A stretch of DNA of 64,000 nucleotides from Gemmatimonadota bacterium (GCA_013002885.1 JABDLS010000058.1:62001-126000), one strand, 5' to 3'; numbered from the stretch's first letter, positions 1 through 9,269 are shown. Translations and numbers: made by a program. Notes: generated by a model from the letters alone, not told the origin.

Positions 1-15
1 GCCGCCGGCGAGCCG

Positions 16-1446
16 ATGTCTTCGACGACCCTCGACGTGACCGTCACGCCGCCACCTGGCGAGGTCACGGTCCGACCGGCCACCATCGACGACGTCTTGT
101 ACAACCCGGGCATGGGCTTCATAGACTCCCACTTCGCCTACGGCTACCAGTACCCCGAAGGCACATTCGTGTCCTACGATGACTTCCTGAACCCTCCGCC
201 GTACCCGGATCCCGCCGACTATCCTCCGGCGACGGTGTCGTACTTCCGGTGGTGTTGGGCGGAGGTCCACCCTTTTGAAGACCAGATCGATTTCGAGCGC
301 TTCGACGCCATCCTCGCCAACGGCGCCGTGCGTTCCGAGGGGGAGAGATTCGGATTCCGCATCATCTCGGTCGACGACGACCCAGACTGTCTGCCGGATT
401 GGCTGCTTTCGAAGCCGGGGTACGTCGGGTACGACGGTCACAGGCGTCACGTCCCCGACTACAGCAACCCGGTCTTTCTGGCGGCTCTGCAGCAGCTCTA
501 TGGGGCGTTGGGGGCCCGCTACGACGGTCATCCCGGGATGGACCACATCGACCTGGGGATCGTTGGCTGTTGGGGAGAATGGAATTCGGCGTGCCTCAGG
601 GACCGGCCGCCTCTTTGCTCGGTCCTGGGGCAATCGGACGCCGAGTGTCTGGCGACTTTCGAGCACGTGATCGACATCATGATGGACGCCTTCCCCAATA
701 CGCCCAAGATCATGCTGGGGAAGGGCAGCGGCGTGATGGGGGCCGCGATGGACTACGCTCTGCAGCGAGGGGCCGGGTGGCGGGTCGACTGCTTCGGCGA
801 CTGGGGGATCTTCGGGCCGGATTGGAGTCACCACACCAACGTGTATCCGGGGGTGGTCAGTAGGGTCGGCGATGCCTGGAAGCGAGGCCCGGTCCATATG
901 GAGGTCTGCTTCACGATGCCCCACATGTACTTCGCGCACGACATGAGCGTCGAGCTCGTGCAGGAGTCGTTCGACTGGGCGCTGGACAATCACATCTCGG
1001 TGTTCAACGGGAAGTCCACTCCCATCCCGGATCCCTACTGGCCCATCGTCGAGGACTTCCTGAAGAGGGCCGGCTACAGGCTGGTCATCGAGTCCTTGAC
1101 CCATCCTGGGACGGCCAGTCCTGGAGAGGAAGTCGTCATCGAGACCACCTGGAAGAACCTGGGGGTGGCCCCTCCGTACTTGCCGCACGAGGTGTCTTTC
1201 CGTCTTCGTGACTCGAACGGCGAGGTGGCCGTCCAGGAGGTGAGCGGTGCGGACATCCTGGATTGGCTTCCCGGCGATCATCTCGAGATGGACACGCTCA
1301 CCCTTCCGGCCGGCCTGGTTCCGGGTGACTACTTCCTCGATGTTGGGATCCTCTCGCTCGGAAGCCCCAAACCCGCCATTGATCTGGCGATCGAGGGCGG
1401 TCGGTCGGACGGTTGGTACGAACTCTCGGTGATCCAGGTCGGATAG
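16..1446 (+). CDS. DUF4832 domain-containing protein, possibly 5'-truncated
   Basis: The 476-residue product has the layout of DUF4832/DUF4874 proteins. These look like a glycoside-hydrolase-type TIM barrel followed by a C-terminal beta domain, but their substrate is unknown. An N-terminal NPGMGF motif (about residues 31-36) is typical of the family. A barrel-like middle with GCWGEWN near residue 185 places a Glu where retaining glycosidases have one. The C-terminal part from about residue 345 (RAGYRLVIESLTHPG) resembles the family's beta-sandwich. The reading frame is open to base 1, so the true start and any signal peptide may lie outside the window. A carbohydrate-active role is inference from family layout only. 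The next gene is a beta-helix lipoprotein, which also hints at a glycan substrate. Confidence 0.7.
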   Translation: MSSTTLDVTVTPPPGEVTVRPATIDDVLYNPGMGFIDSHFAYGYQYPEGTFVSYDDFLNPPPYPDPADYPPATVSYFRWCWAEVHPFEDQIDFERFDAILANGAVRSEGERFGFRIISVDDDPDCLPDWLLSKPGYVGYDGHRRHVPDYSNPVFLAALQQLYGALGARYDGHPGMDHIDLGIVGCWGEWNSACLRDRPPLCSVLGQSDAECLATFEHVIDIMMDAFPNTPKIMLGKGSGVMGAAMDYALQRGAGWRVDCFGDWGIFGPDWSHHTNVYPGVVSRVGDAWKRGPVHMEVCFTMPHMYFAHDMSVELVQESFDWALDNHISVFNGKSTPIPDPYWPIVEDFLKRAGYRLVIESLTHPGTASPGEEVVIETTWKNLGVAPPYLPHEVSFRLRDSNGEVAVQEVSGADILDWLPGDHLEMDTLTLPAGLVPGDYFLDVGILSLGSPKPAIDLAIEGGRSDGWYELSVIQVG

Positions 1447-1769
1447 GAGCTCCGCCGAGCAGCCGGACCCCGACCCGATGACCCGGACCGGCCACTTATT
1501 TCCGCCCTCCCCTCCCTCGGCCTCCCAGGTACGGTCGATGACCGGGCATTCTTTGCCCGTGCCAGGCGTCGGGTGCACATCTGCCGCCGGCGTATCGGGT
1601 GCTTCATCAGGTCCGTCGGGCGAACCGACGCCAGGGCGCTTCGTCCCTTCATGCGGGGCTTTCACTGCATGCGTAGGCCCTTCTTCGAAGCGTAGCCGGA
1701 CGGCCTCTTCGGTGATGGCATCGCCTTTGCGCCGGTCGACCGGCTCAACGATGCCGAAGAGGTCTGCCC
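1447..1769. other. Intergenic region of 323 bp with a nested inverted repeat at its right end
   Basis: No convincing gene is seen. The frame of the upstream DUF4832 gene stays open after its TAG for 82 codons to a second TAG at 1693-1695. The translation is Arg-rich, matches nothing I recognise, and is probably chance in GC-rich DNA. ORF 1478-1972 on + overlaps the next gene and looks like a shadow. The only structure I can support is the dyad at 1704-1762, listed separately. Confidence 0.6.
1704..1762. promoter_or_regulatory. Nested inverted repeat upstream of the beta-helix lipoprotein
   Basis: The outer arms cctcttcgg (1704-1712) and ccgaagagg (1754-1762) are perfect 9-bp inverted repeats. 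Inside them catcg (1719-1723) pairs with cgatg (1749-1753). The core gccggtcgaccggc (1731-1744) is a perfect 14-bp palindrome. The element ends 7 bp before the GTG start used at 1770. It could be an operator, an RNA hairpin hiding the start region, or the end of the upstream unit. No T-tract follows, so it is not a classic intrinsic terminator. Confidence 0.5.
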
Positions 1770-3305
1770 GTGATCGATCGAAACACGCCCCGAGCCCGGA
1801 ATTCGAGCAAGGTCCATTCAAGGAAGTCGCTGGCCTTTGGCTTGCGCGCGGGCTCACCCGCGCTCCTGTTGCTCGCGGCGCTCCCGGCGTGCGGCGAGGA
1901 CGTCACAAGCCTGTCTCTGGTCGAGCCGACGTGCACGCTGGCGGCGAGTCCCGACTCCACCGATCTGGGTGAATCGGCTACCCTGGACCTCGCCATAAGC
2001 GGCAGCTATTCGCGTGTGATGCTCGACTCCAGGGAGATCACTGTCGTCGACGGCACCTACGAAGAGGTGGTGTCGCCTGCCGAGTCGACCACCTACCTGG
2101 CTGTCGTCGAGGGCGGGGCAGGATCTGCCTCCTGCACCACGGCGGTTTTCTTGAGGGGGGGCAAAGGGAAGGGGAAGGGAAAAGGGAAACCGAGCGAGCC
2201 GGAAGAGCCAGACCCGCCGACCGAACCGGAAGAGCCGGAGGAGCCCGAGGAGCCGAGTCAGCCGGAAGAGCCGACAGACCCGCCTCTACCGCCGTCACTT
2301 GGCTGCCTGGCCGCGGCAGTCACGATCGAACGCGCCACGAGCAGCGAGGACGACTACTACTTCGAAACGGCCGACCACGCCGTAGACGCTGGAGGGGTGA
2401 CCTGGACCGGCGACGGAAGCGAGTCGACCTGGGTCGATACCCACGGATCGTTCGCAGGGTGCTTCAGCGGAGGCACGACCGGGGCAGTGATCGACGGGGG
2501 TCAGCCCTTCGATGCCGTGTACGAATGCGAAAGCCGGCACTGCCCGAATGGGGACTGTCCCGAGCCTTGCTACGCGTACCACTCCGCCGCGGGAGTCGCA
2601 CCGCACGGAACGAACCTGCAGGTCTTCGAGAACCTCGTCATCAGGAGAACGGGAGACGGCTTCAGTCTGGACGAGAGCTATTCGAGCACCGTAGTCGCTC
2701 GAGGGATCTACATGTACGAGGTCCACGACGATGCCTTCGAAAGCGACTTCGGAAAAGCCGGCTACGTCATCGAGGACGTCCTCGTGGACGGCGCCAGCTC
2801 CGGGTTCGCCATGCGCTTGAGGAGTTCGGCGGATGGGGCCGACCAGACCGATCAGGTGTGGGAGATCCGAAACAGCCTGGTTCGGCTCATGTCCTTCCCC
2901 AACAACTACAAGCAGCGAGAGGGGCACGGGAACCTCTACAAGCTGGAGGGCGACCTGAACGAGCCGATCTTCAAGATCACCGGCAACACCTTCGTGCTCG
3001 GACCCGTGATGGGTAGCGAAGACATCGTGCCGCCCGTCGACCAGACGCACGAGTGCGCGGACAACACGATCCTCTGGACCGGCACCCGGGAGCAGTGGGA
3101 TTCATATCAGGATGAGGGACACCATCCCGATGGCGGTGACATCGGCCAGCGGCTCGCTGGGCTCAACGCGAGGTATGGCCCGACCTGTATGGACGTGCGG
3201 ATCAGACCGGACGAGTTGACCATCGACGAGTTCCTCACCCATGAAGGGTGGTACGGGCTCGTCGACGAATGGAAAGCGACGCACCCGGCCGGGCAGATCG
3301 GCTGA
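1770..3305 (+). CDS. Secreted lipoprotein with right-handed beta-helix domain
   Basis: The 511-residue product has a hydrophobic stretch ending in a lipobox (LAALPAC, Cys near residue 41), so it is probably a lipoprotein. A short Ig-like region follows (to about residue 125). Then comes a low-complexity linker of GK repeats and Pro/Glu runs (about 129-174). The C-terminal part (from about 180) has repeated beta-strand/turn elements such as FENLVIRRTGDGF, typical of pectate-lyase-like right-handed beta-helix proteins. Substrate is unknown; it may bind or cleave a polysaccharide or act as an adhesin. The GTG start gives a long n-region; an internal TTG just before RAGSPALLLL would give a more normal signal peptide. 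It follows the DUF4832 gene on the same strand. Confidence 0.65.
   Translation: MIDRNTPRARNSSKVHSRKSLAFGLRAGSPALLLLAALPACGEDVTSLSLVEPTCTLAASPDSTDLGESATLDLAISGSYSRVMLDSREITVVDGTYEEVVSPAESTTYLAVVEGGAGSASCTTAVFLRGGKGKGKGKGKPSEPEEPDPPTEPEEPEEPEEPSQPEEPTDPPLPPSLGCLAAAVTIERATSSEDDYYFETADHAVDAGGVTWTGDGSESTWVDTHGSFAGCFSGGTTGAVIDGGQPFDAVYECESRHCPNGDCPEPCYAYHSAAGVAPHGTNLQVFENLVIRRTGDGFSLDESYSSTVVARGIYMYEVHDDAFESDFGKAGYVIEDVLVDGASSGFAMRLRSSADGADQTDQVWEIRNSLVRLMSFPNNYKQREGHGNLYKLEGDLNEPIFKITGNTFVLGPVMGSEDIVPPVDQTHECADNTILWTGTREQWDSYQDEGHHPDGGDIGQRLAGLNARYGPTCMDVRIRPDELTIDEFLTHEGWYGLVDEWKATHPAGQIG
2155..2290 (+). repeat. Low-complexity coding repeat (GK and PEE linker)
   Basis: The segment encodes alternating Gly-Lys followed by Pro-Glu-Glu-rich repeats, separating the Ig-like and beta-helix domains. 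On the DNA it appears as purine-rich ggga/aggg runs and then repeated gaagagccg-like units. It is an extended, charged spacer and probably variable in length between strains. Confidence 0.7.
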
Positions 3306-3485
3306 GGCGCTTCAGGCGCTACCCACCGAACTCGGCGGTTCCCGCTTCCCGAGACTCCGGCGAAGCCAGAATGGCCGCGAGAGGCTTCACGAGGCTGTGA
3401 GCGGGTCCTGAGATATCCTTGTGACTCGGACACTCCCGGGGTATGGTGATGCCAGGCATCTCGCGCCGGAGCGTGTCGACCTCCC

Positions 3486-4394
3486 ATGAACGAAGAAGAA
3501 AGGTCCATCGCCCGGGTTCAGAGCGCGCTCCGGGCCGACTTCCAGATCGAACGCCTCCTGGGGCGCGGCTCGTCCTCAGCCGTCTACCAGGCCCGTGAAC
3601 TCGCCCTGGACAGAGTTGTCGCCATCAAAATCCTGCATCCGGCACTTTCGGAGGATTTGGATGCCCTAAGACGATTCGAGGAGGAAGCGAAGGCGGTCGC
3701 TGCCCTCGACCATCCGCATGTGGCGCGTGCGTACCGCTTCGGCCGCCTCTCGGACGGAACGCCCTATCTCGTGATGCGCCTCGTCAAGGGCCCCACGATC
3801 CGGGAGCGGCTCGAGCAGGAGGGCGCGCTCTTGCCTGAACTCGCGATTCCCGTCCTCAAGGGCGTCGTGTCGGCGTTGGCGGCAGCTCACGCAATCGGGA
3901 TCGTCCATCGGGACGTGCGACCAGAGAATGTCCTGTGGGACGAGCGCAGTGACGAGGCGTTGCTCGTGGACTTCGGGATCTCCGCCCTCTTCTCGTCGAG
4001 GGACGCGAAGCTCATCGCCCTGAACGAGACGGATTCACTTTTCGGCGACCCGAGCTACATGAGTCCCGAGCAGGTCCGAAACGAAGATCTATCGGTGCAG
4101 GCCGACATATACTCCTTCGGCGTCCTGGGCTACGAGCTCCTCACGGGTCAAGGACCCTACGACGCCCGCACGGACGAGGAACTGCTCGAAGCGCACCTGC
4201 ATGCTGAGCCGAAGGACCTGATGCAGGGAAGGGACGACCTCGAGACGAACATCGTCAACGTCCTAAGGCGGTGTCTCGAGAAGGACCCCGAGCTGCGACC
4301 GGCTGCCTCAGACATCCGCCGCGCTCTCGACGGGGTTTGGAAGTTGCCGCGTCTGGACGACAAGCGGTGGCGCTTCCCTTGGCATCGACGGTAA
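3486..4394 (+). CDS. Serine/threonine protein kinase (PknB-type), soluble
   Basis: The 302-residue product is almost entirely a Hanks-type kinase domain. It has a glycine-rich loop GRGSSSAVY (27-35), the ATP-binding Lys48 in VAIKIL, a catalytic loop HRDVRPEN (141-148), DFG (162-164) and an SPEQ activation-segment end. The catalytic-loop Lys of the usual HRDLKPEN is Arg here. Unlike its downstream paralogue it ends right after the kinase domain, with no membrane segment or sensor domain. It should phosphorylate Ser/Thr residues in the cytoplasm; targets are unknown. The gene lies 40 bp upstream of a close paralogue, suggesting tandem duplication and co-transcription. Confidence 0.9.
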   Translation: MNEEERSIARVQSALRADFQIERLLGRGSSSAVYQARELALDRVVAIKILHPALSEDLDALRRFEEEAKAVAALDHPHVARAYRFGRLSDGTPYLVMRLVKGPTIRERLEQEGALLPELAIPVLKGVVSALAAAHAIGIVHRDVRPENVLWDERSDEALLVDFGISALFSSRDAKLIALNETDSLFGDPSYMSPEQVRNEDLSVQADIYSFGVLGYELLTGQGPYDARTDEELLEAHLHAEPKDLMQGRDDLETNIVNVLRRCLEKDPELRPAASDIRRALDGVWKLPRLDDKRWRFPWHRR

Positions 4395-4434
4395 TCGGTT
4401 GGCCTCCAGGCGTCTCTAGCGTATCCGACACCCT

Positions 4435-5616
4435 ATGAACGACGAGCACAGGTCCATTGCCGATCTGCAGGTCGCGCTTGGGGATGATTTCCGTATCGAG
4501 CATCAGTTGGGCAGCGGCTCCAAGTCCACCGTGTACCAAGCGTGGGAGAACTCCCTGGGCAGAGCCGTCGCCATCAAGGTCTTGCGCCCTTCGCTCGTGG
4601 GGGACGAAGAGGCCCTGAGGCGGTTCGAGCGGGAAGCGAAGGCGGTCGCGGCCCTCGACCATCCGCACGTGGCGCGGGTGTATCGGCTCGGCCGGCTTGC
4701 GGACCAGACTCCGTACGTCGTCATGCGACTCGTCAAGGGACGCACGATGCAGGAGCGGCTCAAGACGGAGGGTATGCTACCGCCCGAGCTGGCGATTCCT
4801 GTGCTAAAGGACGTCGTGTCGGCACTTCTCGCGGCCCACACGATAGGGATCGTCCATCGAGACGTGCGACCCGAAAACATCCTCTGGGACGATGACAACG
4901 ACAGAGCGTTGCTTGTGGACTTCGGGATCTCCGCGCTCTTCCCGGCCCACGGCGGGTTGACGGCGCTGCGCGACACCACAGAGCCGTTGATCGGGGCCGC
5001 GGCTTATTTGAGTCCGGAGCAAATTCGAGACGACTTCGTCAGCCTTCAGGCGGACATTTATTGTTTTGGTGTCCTCGCGTACGAGCTTCTTACCGGGCAA
5101 GGGCCGTACGAGGCCCGTACCGAAGCAGAGATGATCGAGGCGCACCTTCACGGAGAGCCCAGGCATCTTGGCAAGGCCCGGAGAGATATTGAGCCGAACA
5201 TCGCCAACGTCCTGAGGCAGTGTCTCGACAAGGACCCGAAGAAGCGACCGTCGGCCTCGGACGTCTCCCGCGCCCTGGAGGGCATTTGGCAGCTGCCTTC
5301 GCACGACGCTGGCGGAAGACACCTGCTCACGCTTATCGAAGAAAAACGCATGACACAGGTGATCGCCGGAGGCTTCGTGGCTTCTGGCTTCGTCGTCGGA
5401 GGGGTGGCGACCCTGAGCGAGCAATACGAGTCGATGCCGAGCTGGGCGTTCACCGAGTCGCTCGCAACGGGGGCCGCGATGATCCTGGCATCAGCGGTCG
5501 TGGGTTGGTTTCACGGTGAGAAGGGCCGTCAGAAACCACCGATGATCGAGTACGTTGCACTAGGCCTCATCCTTCTGGCTTGGCTGACAGCGAGTTACGC
5601 CATTGTCCAGGCGTGA
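4435..5616 (+). CDS. Serine/threonine protein kinase with C-terminal membrane segments
   Basis: The 393-residue product is a paralogue of the preceding kinase, with matching N-terminal sequence (MND/EExRSIA...LQxAL). It has the glycine loop GSGSKSTVY, Lys48 in VAIKVL, HRDVRPEN with Arg in place of the usual Lys, and DFG. After the kinase domain (to about residue 290) there are about three hydrophobic segments (around 307-325, 343-360 and 370-390). The kinase is therefore probably anchored to the inner membrane with its catalytic domain inside. No PASTA or other recognisable sensor is present. Target unknown. Confidence 0.9.
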   Translation: MNDEHRSIADLQVALGDDFRIEHQLGSGSKSTVYQAWENSLGRAVAIKVLRPSLVGDEEALRRFEREAKAVAALDHPHVARVYRLGRLADQTPYVVMRLVKGRTMQERLKTEGMLPPELAIPVLKDVVSALLAAHTIGIVHRDVRPENILWDDDNDRALLVDFGISALFPAHGGLTALRDTTEPLIGAAAYLSPEQIRDDFVSLQADIYCFGVLAYELLTGQGPYEARTEAEMIEAHLHGEPRHLGKARRDIEPNIANVLRQCLDKDPKKRPSASDVSRALEGIWQLPSHDAGGRHLLTLIEEKRMTQVIAGGFVASGFVVGGVATLSEQYESMPSWAFTESLATGAAMILASAVVGWFHGEKGRQKPPMIEYVALGLILLAWLTASYAIVQA

Positions 5617-5699
5617 ACCATCGCGTGGACTCGGGCATCGGGCCCCGCTCAGGATGTCCCTCGTTGCTAGAGAATCCACTTGGCATGAGGTTACCCTAG

Positions 5700-5773
<74 letters not shown>

Positions 5774-5810
5774 CTCCAGGACCCCCGGAGCGGCATCGCG
5801 CACCGAGAGC

Positions 5811-7598
5811 TCAGTCGAGGTCGTCGTCCCTCGTGACGACGTTGACCGTTTGCGCCGGCACACCATCGAAGGCGTTGTCGGAGGCCTCGGCGACGACAGC
5901 GACGGTCACCCCGGTCGTCTGGTCTCCATCCGCCACCAGGTCGTTGACACCGGTGACGGTGACGGACCTCGGCACGTCCCAATTGTTCGTGGTAAAGGTG
6001 ATGGTGGTCTGGCTCACCACCACTTCGCCCGGGTCGCCACTGGTGACCGTGAGTACGACGTCGGTCCCGGGACGCGTGGTGAGCACCACGGTGAAGGTGT
6101 CCGTCGTGCCACTCTCGTCGACCTCGGTCGTGCCGGTCTCCGTGATGATCAAGCCGGCCGGCTCGTCGTCGTCCAAGGTGGTGACCTGGACCGTGCGGGC
6201 TGGAATCCCGTCGAAGGCATCGTCGGAGGCTACGGCGACCACTGAGATGGTCAAGGCCGTGACCTGCGGCCCGTCGTCGGCGAAGTCGTCGACCCCGGCC
6301 ACGGTCACCGTCTGGGGCACGTCCCAGTTGTTGGTGGTGAAGGTGAGCGTGGAAGGGGTCACGGCCGCCTCACCGGGGTCTCCACTCGTGACCGTGAGGA
6401 GTACGTCGGTTCCCGGGCGAGTGGTTAGCGCAACCGTGAAGCTGTCGGTACTTCCGTCCTCTCCCACCTCGGTGTCCTCGGTCTCCGTGATCACGAGTCC
6501 CGGAGCCTCGTCGTCGTCCGTCGTAGTGACATCGACAGCATGCGGAGGGATGCCGTCGAAGTGGTCGTCCGAGGCTTCGGCAACGACGGCGATGGTCAGC
6601 GTCGTGACCTGATCACCGTCATCGGTGAAATCATCGATGCCCCTCACGGTGACGGCCTGAGCAACGCTCCAGTCGTCCCGGGTGAAGGTGAGTGTCGACG
6701 GGCTGGCAACGGCTTCACCGGCGTCGCCACCCATCACGGTCAGGATCACATCCGTGTCAGGCTCCGAGTCCAGCACGACAAGCAAGGTGTCGGTGGTGCC
6801 CGTTTCCGAAACGACTGTGCTGCCGCCGGACTCCAGCACGGAGAACCCGGTGAGCTCCAAGGTGACCGGGAGCTCTACGGCGGGCACGTCCGGCATCGAA
6901 GAAGAGATCATTACGGTCGCGGTCCGAACCCCGACATCGAGGCCTTCCGTATCCGCGCTGAGTACGACGGTCGTCGGCACGGACGTTCCGGATATCTCGG
7001 CCTCGAGCCAGTGAACTTCTTCCGACGGGTATTCCACATCGACGTGCAGGCCCGTCAGCGCCCCCGTGCCGATGTTCGTCACGTGGACGATCTGCGACGG
7101 TGGCGGGGTGCCACCAGCTCCGGCGAACATCTCGGCCTGGCTCTGGGAGAGCTCGATTCCAGGCCCCGGGACGACACGAACGGTCGCGGCCCCCGTCGCG
7201 CCGCCGAAATCGGCTTCAATCCGGGCCGTCCCTTCTGACCGGCCTCGGACGAGGCCGTCTCCATCCACCTCCGCGATTGATGGAGCGCTGCTGGTCCAGG
7301 TCAGGGGCACAGCATTCAGTTCCTGCTCCGTTTCGTCGACCACCGTTGCCACCAGATCGACCTCCTCCCCGACCACCAGGGTCACGGACACCGGACTGAG
7401 GGTGATGGAGGCGACGAAGACCTCCACGACGCTCCGGTCGGTGCAGGCCTGGAGAGCAAGGAGGACAGAAGCGCACATGAGCGCCCACTTCCTCCGACCG
7501 GCCGAACCGAGATCTCGGGACAACGTATCGACTTGACCTCGGCGCCCGAGATCAGCGAAGGGCGAAACGATGAGTGCTCTCCTGCGAGTGTGGTTCAT
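5811..7598 (-). CDS. Lipoprotein with Big2 and three Calx-beta-like repeats
   Basis: After a long basic n-region comes a hydrophobic stretch with a lipobox (LALQAC), so the protein is likely exported and lipidated. A Big2-like Ig domain follows (VSVTLVVGEEVDLVATVVD), then a second beta region. The rest is three tandem repeats of about 115 residues, each with a TFTVVLTTRPGTDV-like strand, an LTFTxxNWxxPQxVTV-like strand and a VDDxxxDG turn. This pattern belongs to Calx-beta/cadherin-like calcium-binding repeats common in bacterial surface proteins. An adhesive or structural envelope role is inferred. The track ORF begins at 7685; I chose the ATG at 7598, but a TTG closer to the signal peptide is also possible. 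Confidence 0.75.
   Translation of the reverse strand: MNHTRRRALIVSPFADLGRRGQVDTLSRDLGSAGRRKWALMCASVLLALQACTDRSVVEVFVASITLSPVSVTLVVGEEVDLVATVVDETEQELNAVPLTWTSSAPSIAEVDGDGLVRGRSEGTARIEADFGGATGAATVRVVPGPGIELSQSQAEMFAGAGGTPPPSQIVHVTNIGTGALTGLHVDVEYPSEEVHWLEAEISGTSVPTTVVLSADTEGLDVGVRTATVMISSSMPDVPAVELPVTLELTGFSVLESGGSTVVSETGTTDTLLVVLDSEPDTDVILTVMGGDAGEAVASPSTLTFTRDDWSVAQAVTVRGIDDFTDDGDQVTTLTIAVVAEASDDHFDGIPPHAVDVTTTDDDEAPGLVITETEDTEVGEDGSTDSFTVALTTRPGTDVLLTVTSGDPGEAAVTPSTLTFTTNNWDVPQTVTVAGVDDFADDGPQVTALTISVVAVASDDAFDGIPARTVQVTTLDDDEPAGLIITETGTTEVDESGTTDTFTVVLTTRPGTDVVLTVTSGDPGEVVVSQTTITFTTNNWDVPRSVTVTGVNDLVADGDQTTGVTVAVVAEASDNAFDGVPAQTVNVVTRDDDLD
5840..6860 (-). repeat. Three tandem direct repeats of about 345 bp (Calx-beta units)
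   Basis: The motif coding FDGIP-x-x-(A/T)V recurs near 5860, 6205 and 6545, a period of roughly 345 bp. The two promoter-distal copies are the most alike, suggesting recent duplication or conversion. Boundaries are approximate because they were judged by eye. Confidence 0.7.
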
Positions 7599-7809
7599 GC
7601 TTGTCCGGACGGTATCCGTCGCCACCGGGCGCGTGTGCAGGGGAGGTGGTGCCAGGCGCCATTGAACTGTGGTAGTCCATCCCAATGGGCCTATCGTGAC
7701 AATAATGCTTGCGATGGCCGCACGTCGAGATTGTTGTCTGTGGATCGTACCAGGGCTCTATTCGTCCTCCCGACCCGCCCACCGTCCTTACGTGTCAACC
7801 CGGCATAGG

Positions 7810-8178
7810 ATGCCTTTCGAACACCAACGCAGCTTCTACCGGATCAGCTATCCAGGACCGGCTCGCCCGGCGTTGAACGTCGAGGGTCGTAGCTTCGACG
7901 TCGTGGACTGCTCCGAGTCCGGCCTCCGCTATGAGTTGAAGGGGCGCGATGCTCTCCCACCGGCCGGGAGCACGATCAAGGGGACGGTCCGGTTCAAGCG
8001 TGGCCGCGAGGTGGACATCGTCGGGAGGGTGGCACGCCACTATGGCGACACCGTCGCACTCAGCCTCGAGGGTGACGGGATTCCCTTCCGTCTCATCCTC
8101 GACGAGCAACAGTACCTCAGACGCAACTTCTTGAGACATCTGTCGGGCGACGAGGACGAAGACCCCGCCGGTTCATGA
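7810..8178 (+). CDS. PilZ domain protein, probable c-di-GMP receptor
   Basis: The 122-residue product is essentially one PilZ domain. It has an N-terminal RxxxR-type motif (RSFYR) and a DxSxxG motif (DCSESG), the two elements that bind cyclic di-GMP in this family. A beta-barrel-like stretch and a short helix (DEQQYLRRNFLRHL) follow. The track ORF starts at 7669, but its first 47 residues look non-coding; the ATG at 7810 gives a normal PilZ protein. Single-domain PilZ proteins usually pass the c-di-GMP signal to motility, exopolysaccharide or other envelope functions. The partner cannot be told from the neighbours. Confidence 0.8.
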   Translation: MPFEHQRSFYRISYPGPARPALNVEGRSFDVVDCSESGLRYELKGRDALPPAGSTIKGTVRFKRGREVDIVGRVARHYGDTVALSLEGDGIPFRLILDEQQYLRRNFLRHLSGDEDEDPAGS

Positions 8179-8270
8179 TGCGGCAAGGGCAAGCGCGTAC
8201 CTGACGGCGTTGCCAGCACGGTGTGGCATGACTTTATTCGGGGCTCCCCTCCATCGCCTCAGGAGTTCGC

Positions 8271-9269
8271 ATGACCAGCACGTACCGTCCGATGCCGTCT
8301 CCCTTGGCCACGACCCTGTTCCTGGGGATCAGCCTGCTTGCCGCCTGCGCGGCTGACGAAGGGGCGGACGCAGCCGGGGGAATGGACGCCGAAGGCCTGG
8401 CCCCCGGCGTCGAAGCCACCTCCTTCCTGGGCGACACCCTCCGCAGCGCCGAGTTGCCACCCGAAGTGCTGGAGGTCTATCAGGCGCGATACGACGAGGC
8501 GGCCGCTGATCTCGCGGAAAACCCCGAGAACGTGGACGCTCTGATATGGATGGGCCGACGCACGGCCTATCTCGGCGAGTATCGCGAGGCCATCGCCACG
8601 TACTCCCACGCGCTGACGCTCCACCCCGGTGACGCCCGGCTATACAGGCATCGTGGCCACCGCTATCTCACCGTCCGGGAGCCGGACAACGCCATCGCCG
8701 ACTTCGAGCGCGGATTGGAGCTTACCGAGGGCGAGCCGGACCAGGTGGAGCCCGACGGTCTGCCCAACGCAATGGACATCCCGACGAGCACGCTCCAATT
8801 CAACATCTGGTACCATCTGGCCCTGGCCCACTACGTCCAGGGCGAGTTCGAGGCGGCGGCGGAGGCCCAAAGAGGGTGTCTGGACGTCGCCGTCCACCCC
8901 GATTCGGTGGTGGCGTGCTCGTACTGGCTCTACATGACGCTCATGCGTCTTGGCCAGGAGGACGAGGCGGCCGAGGTGCTCGCCGGCATCAATGAGGACA
9001 TGGAGATCATCGAGTCCACGGCCTATCTCAACCTCCTCCTTCTCTTCAAGGGTGAGCGTACCATCGAGGATGTGGTAGGGCCGGCGGGAGCCGACGTGTC
9101 GCTCCAGAGCACGACGACGGCCTACGGGTTAGGGGTGTGGCACCTGCTGAACGGACGAACGGAGGCTGCCCACGAGACGTGGGAGCGCCTCCTCGAAGGG
9201 CGCAGCCAGTGGGCGGCCTTCGGCTATATCGCGGCAGAGGGCGAGCTGGCTCGCTCCGCCATCGGTTGA
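8271..9269 (+). CDS. TPR-repeat lipoprotein
   Basis: The 332-residue product has a signal peptide with lipobox LLAAC (Cys26). Helical pairs typical of tetratricopeptide repeats follow, for example around WMGRRTAYLGEYREAIATYSHAL and the next YRHRGHRYLTV...AIADFERGLEL. TPR proteins act as protein-binding scaffolds; the lipobox places this one at the periplasmic or outer face of a membrane. The gene lies 16 bp before a Big2/LVIVD protein on the same strand, so the two are probably co-expressed. No enzyme motif is visible. Confidence 0.8.
   Translation: MTSTYRPMPSPLATTLFLGISLLAACAADEGADAAGGMDAEGLAPGVEATSFLGDTLRSAELPPEVLEVYQARYDEAAADLAENPENVDALIWMGRRTAYLGEYREAIATYSHALTLHPGDARLYRHRGHRYLTVREPDNAIADFERGLELTEGEPDQVEPDGLPNAMDIPTSTLQFNIWYHLALAHYVQGEFEAAAEAQRGCLDVAVHPDSVVACSYWLYMTLMRLGQEDEAAEVLAGINEDMEIIESTAYLNLLLLFKGERTIEDVVGPAGADVSLQSTTTAYGLGVWHLLNGRTEAAHETWERLLEGRSQWAAFGYIAAEGELARSAIG

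Noticed and set aside
1447-1695. Stop-codon read-through extension of the DUF4832 gene
   Set aside because: The frame is open for 82 codons after TAG, but open frames are common in GC-rich DNA and the peptide is Arg-rich and unlike the family.
1478-1972. 164-residue ORF between DUF4832 and the lipoprotein gene
   Set aside because: It overlaps the lipoprotein start in another frame and is Ser/Pro/Arg-rich without motifs.
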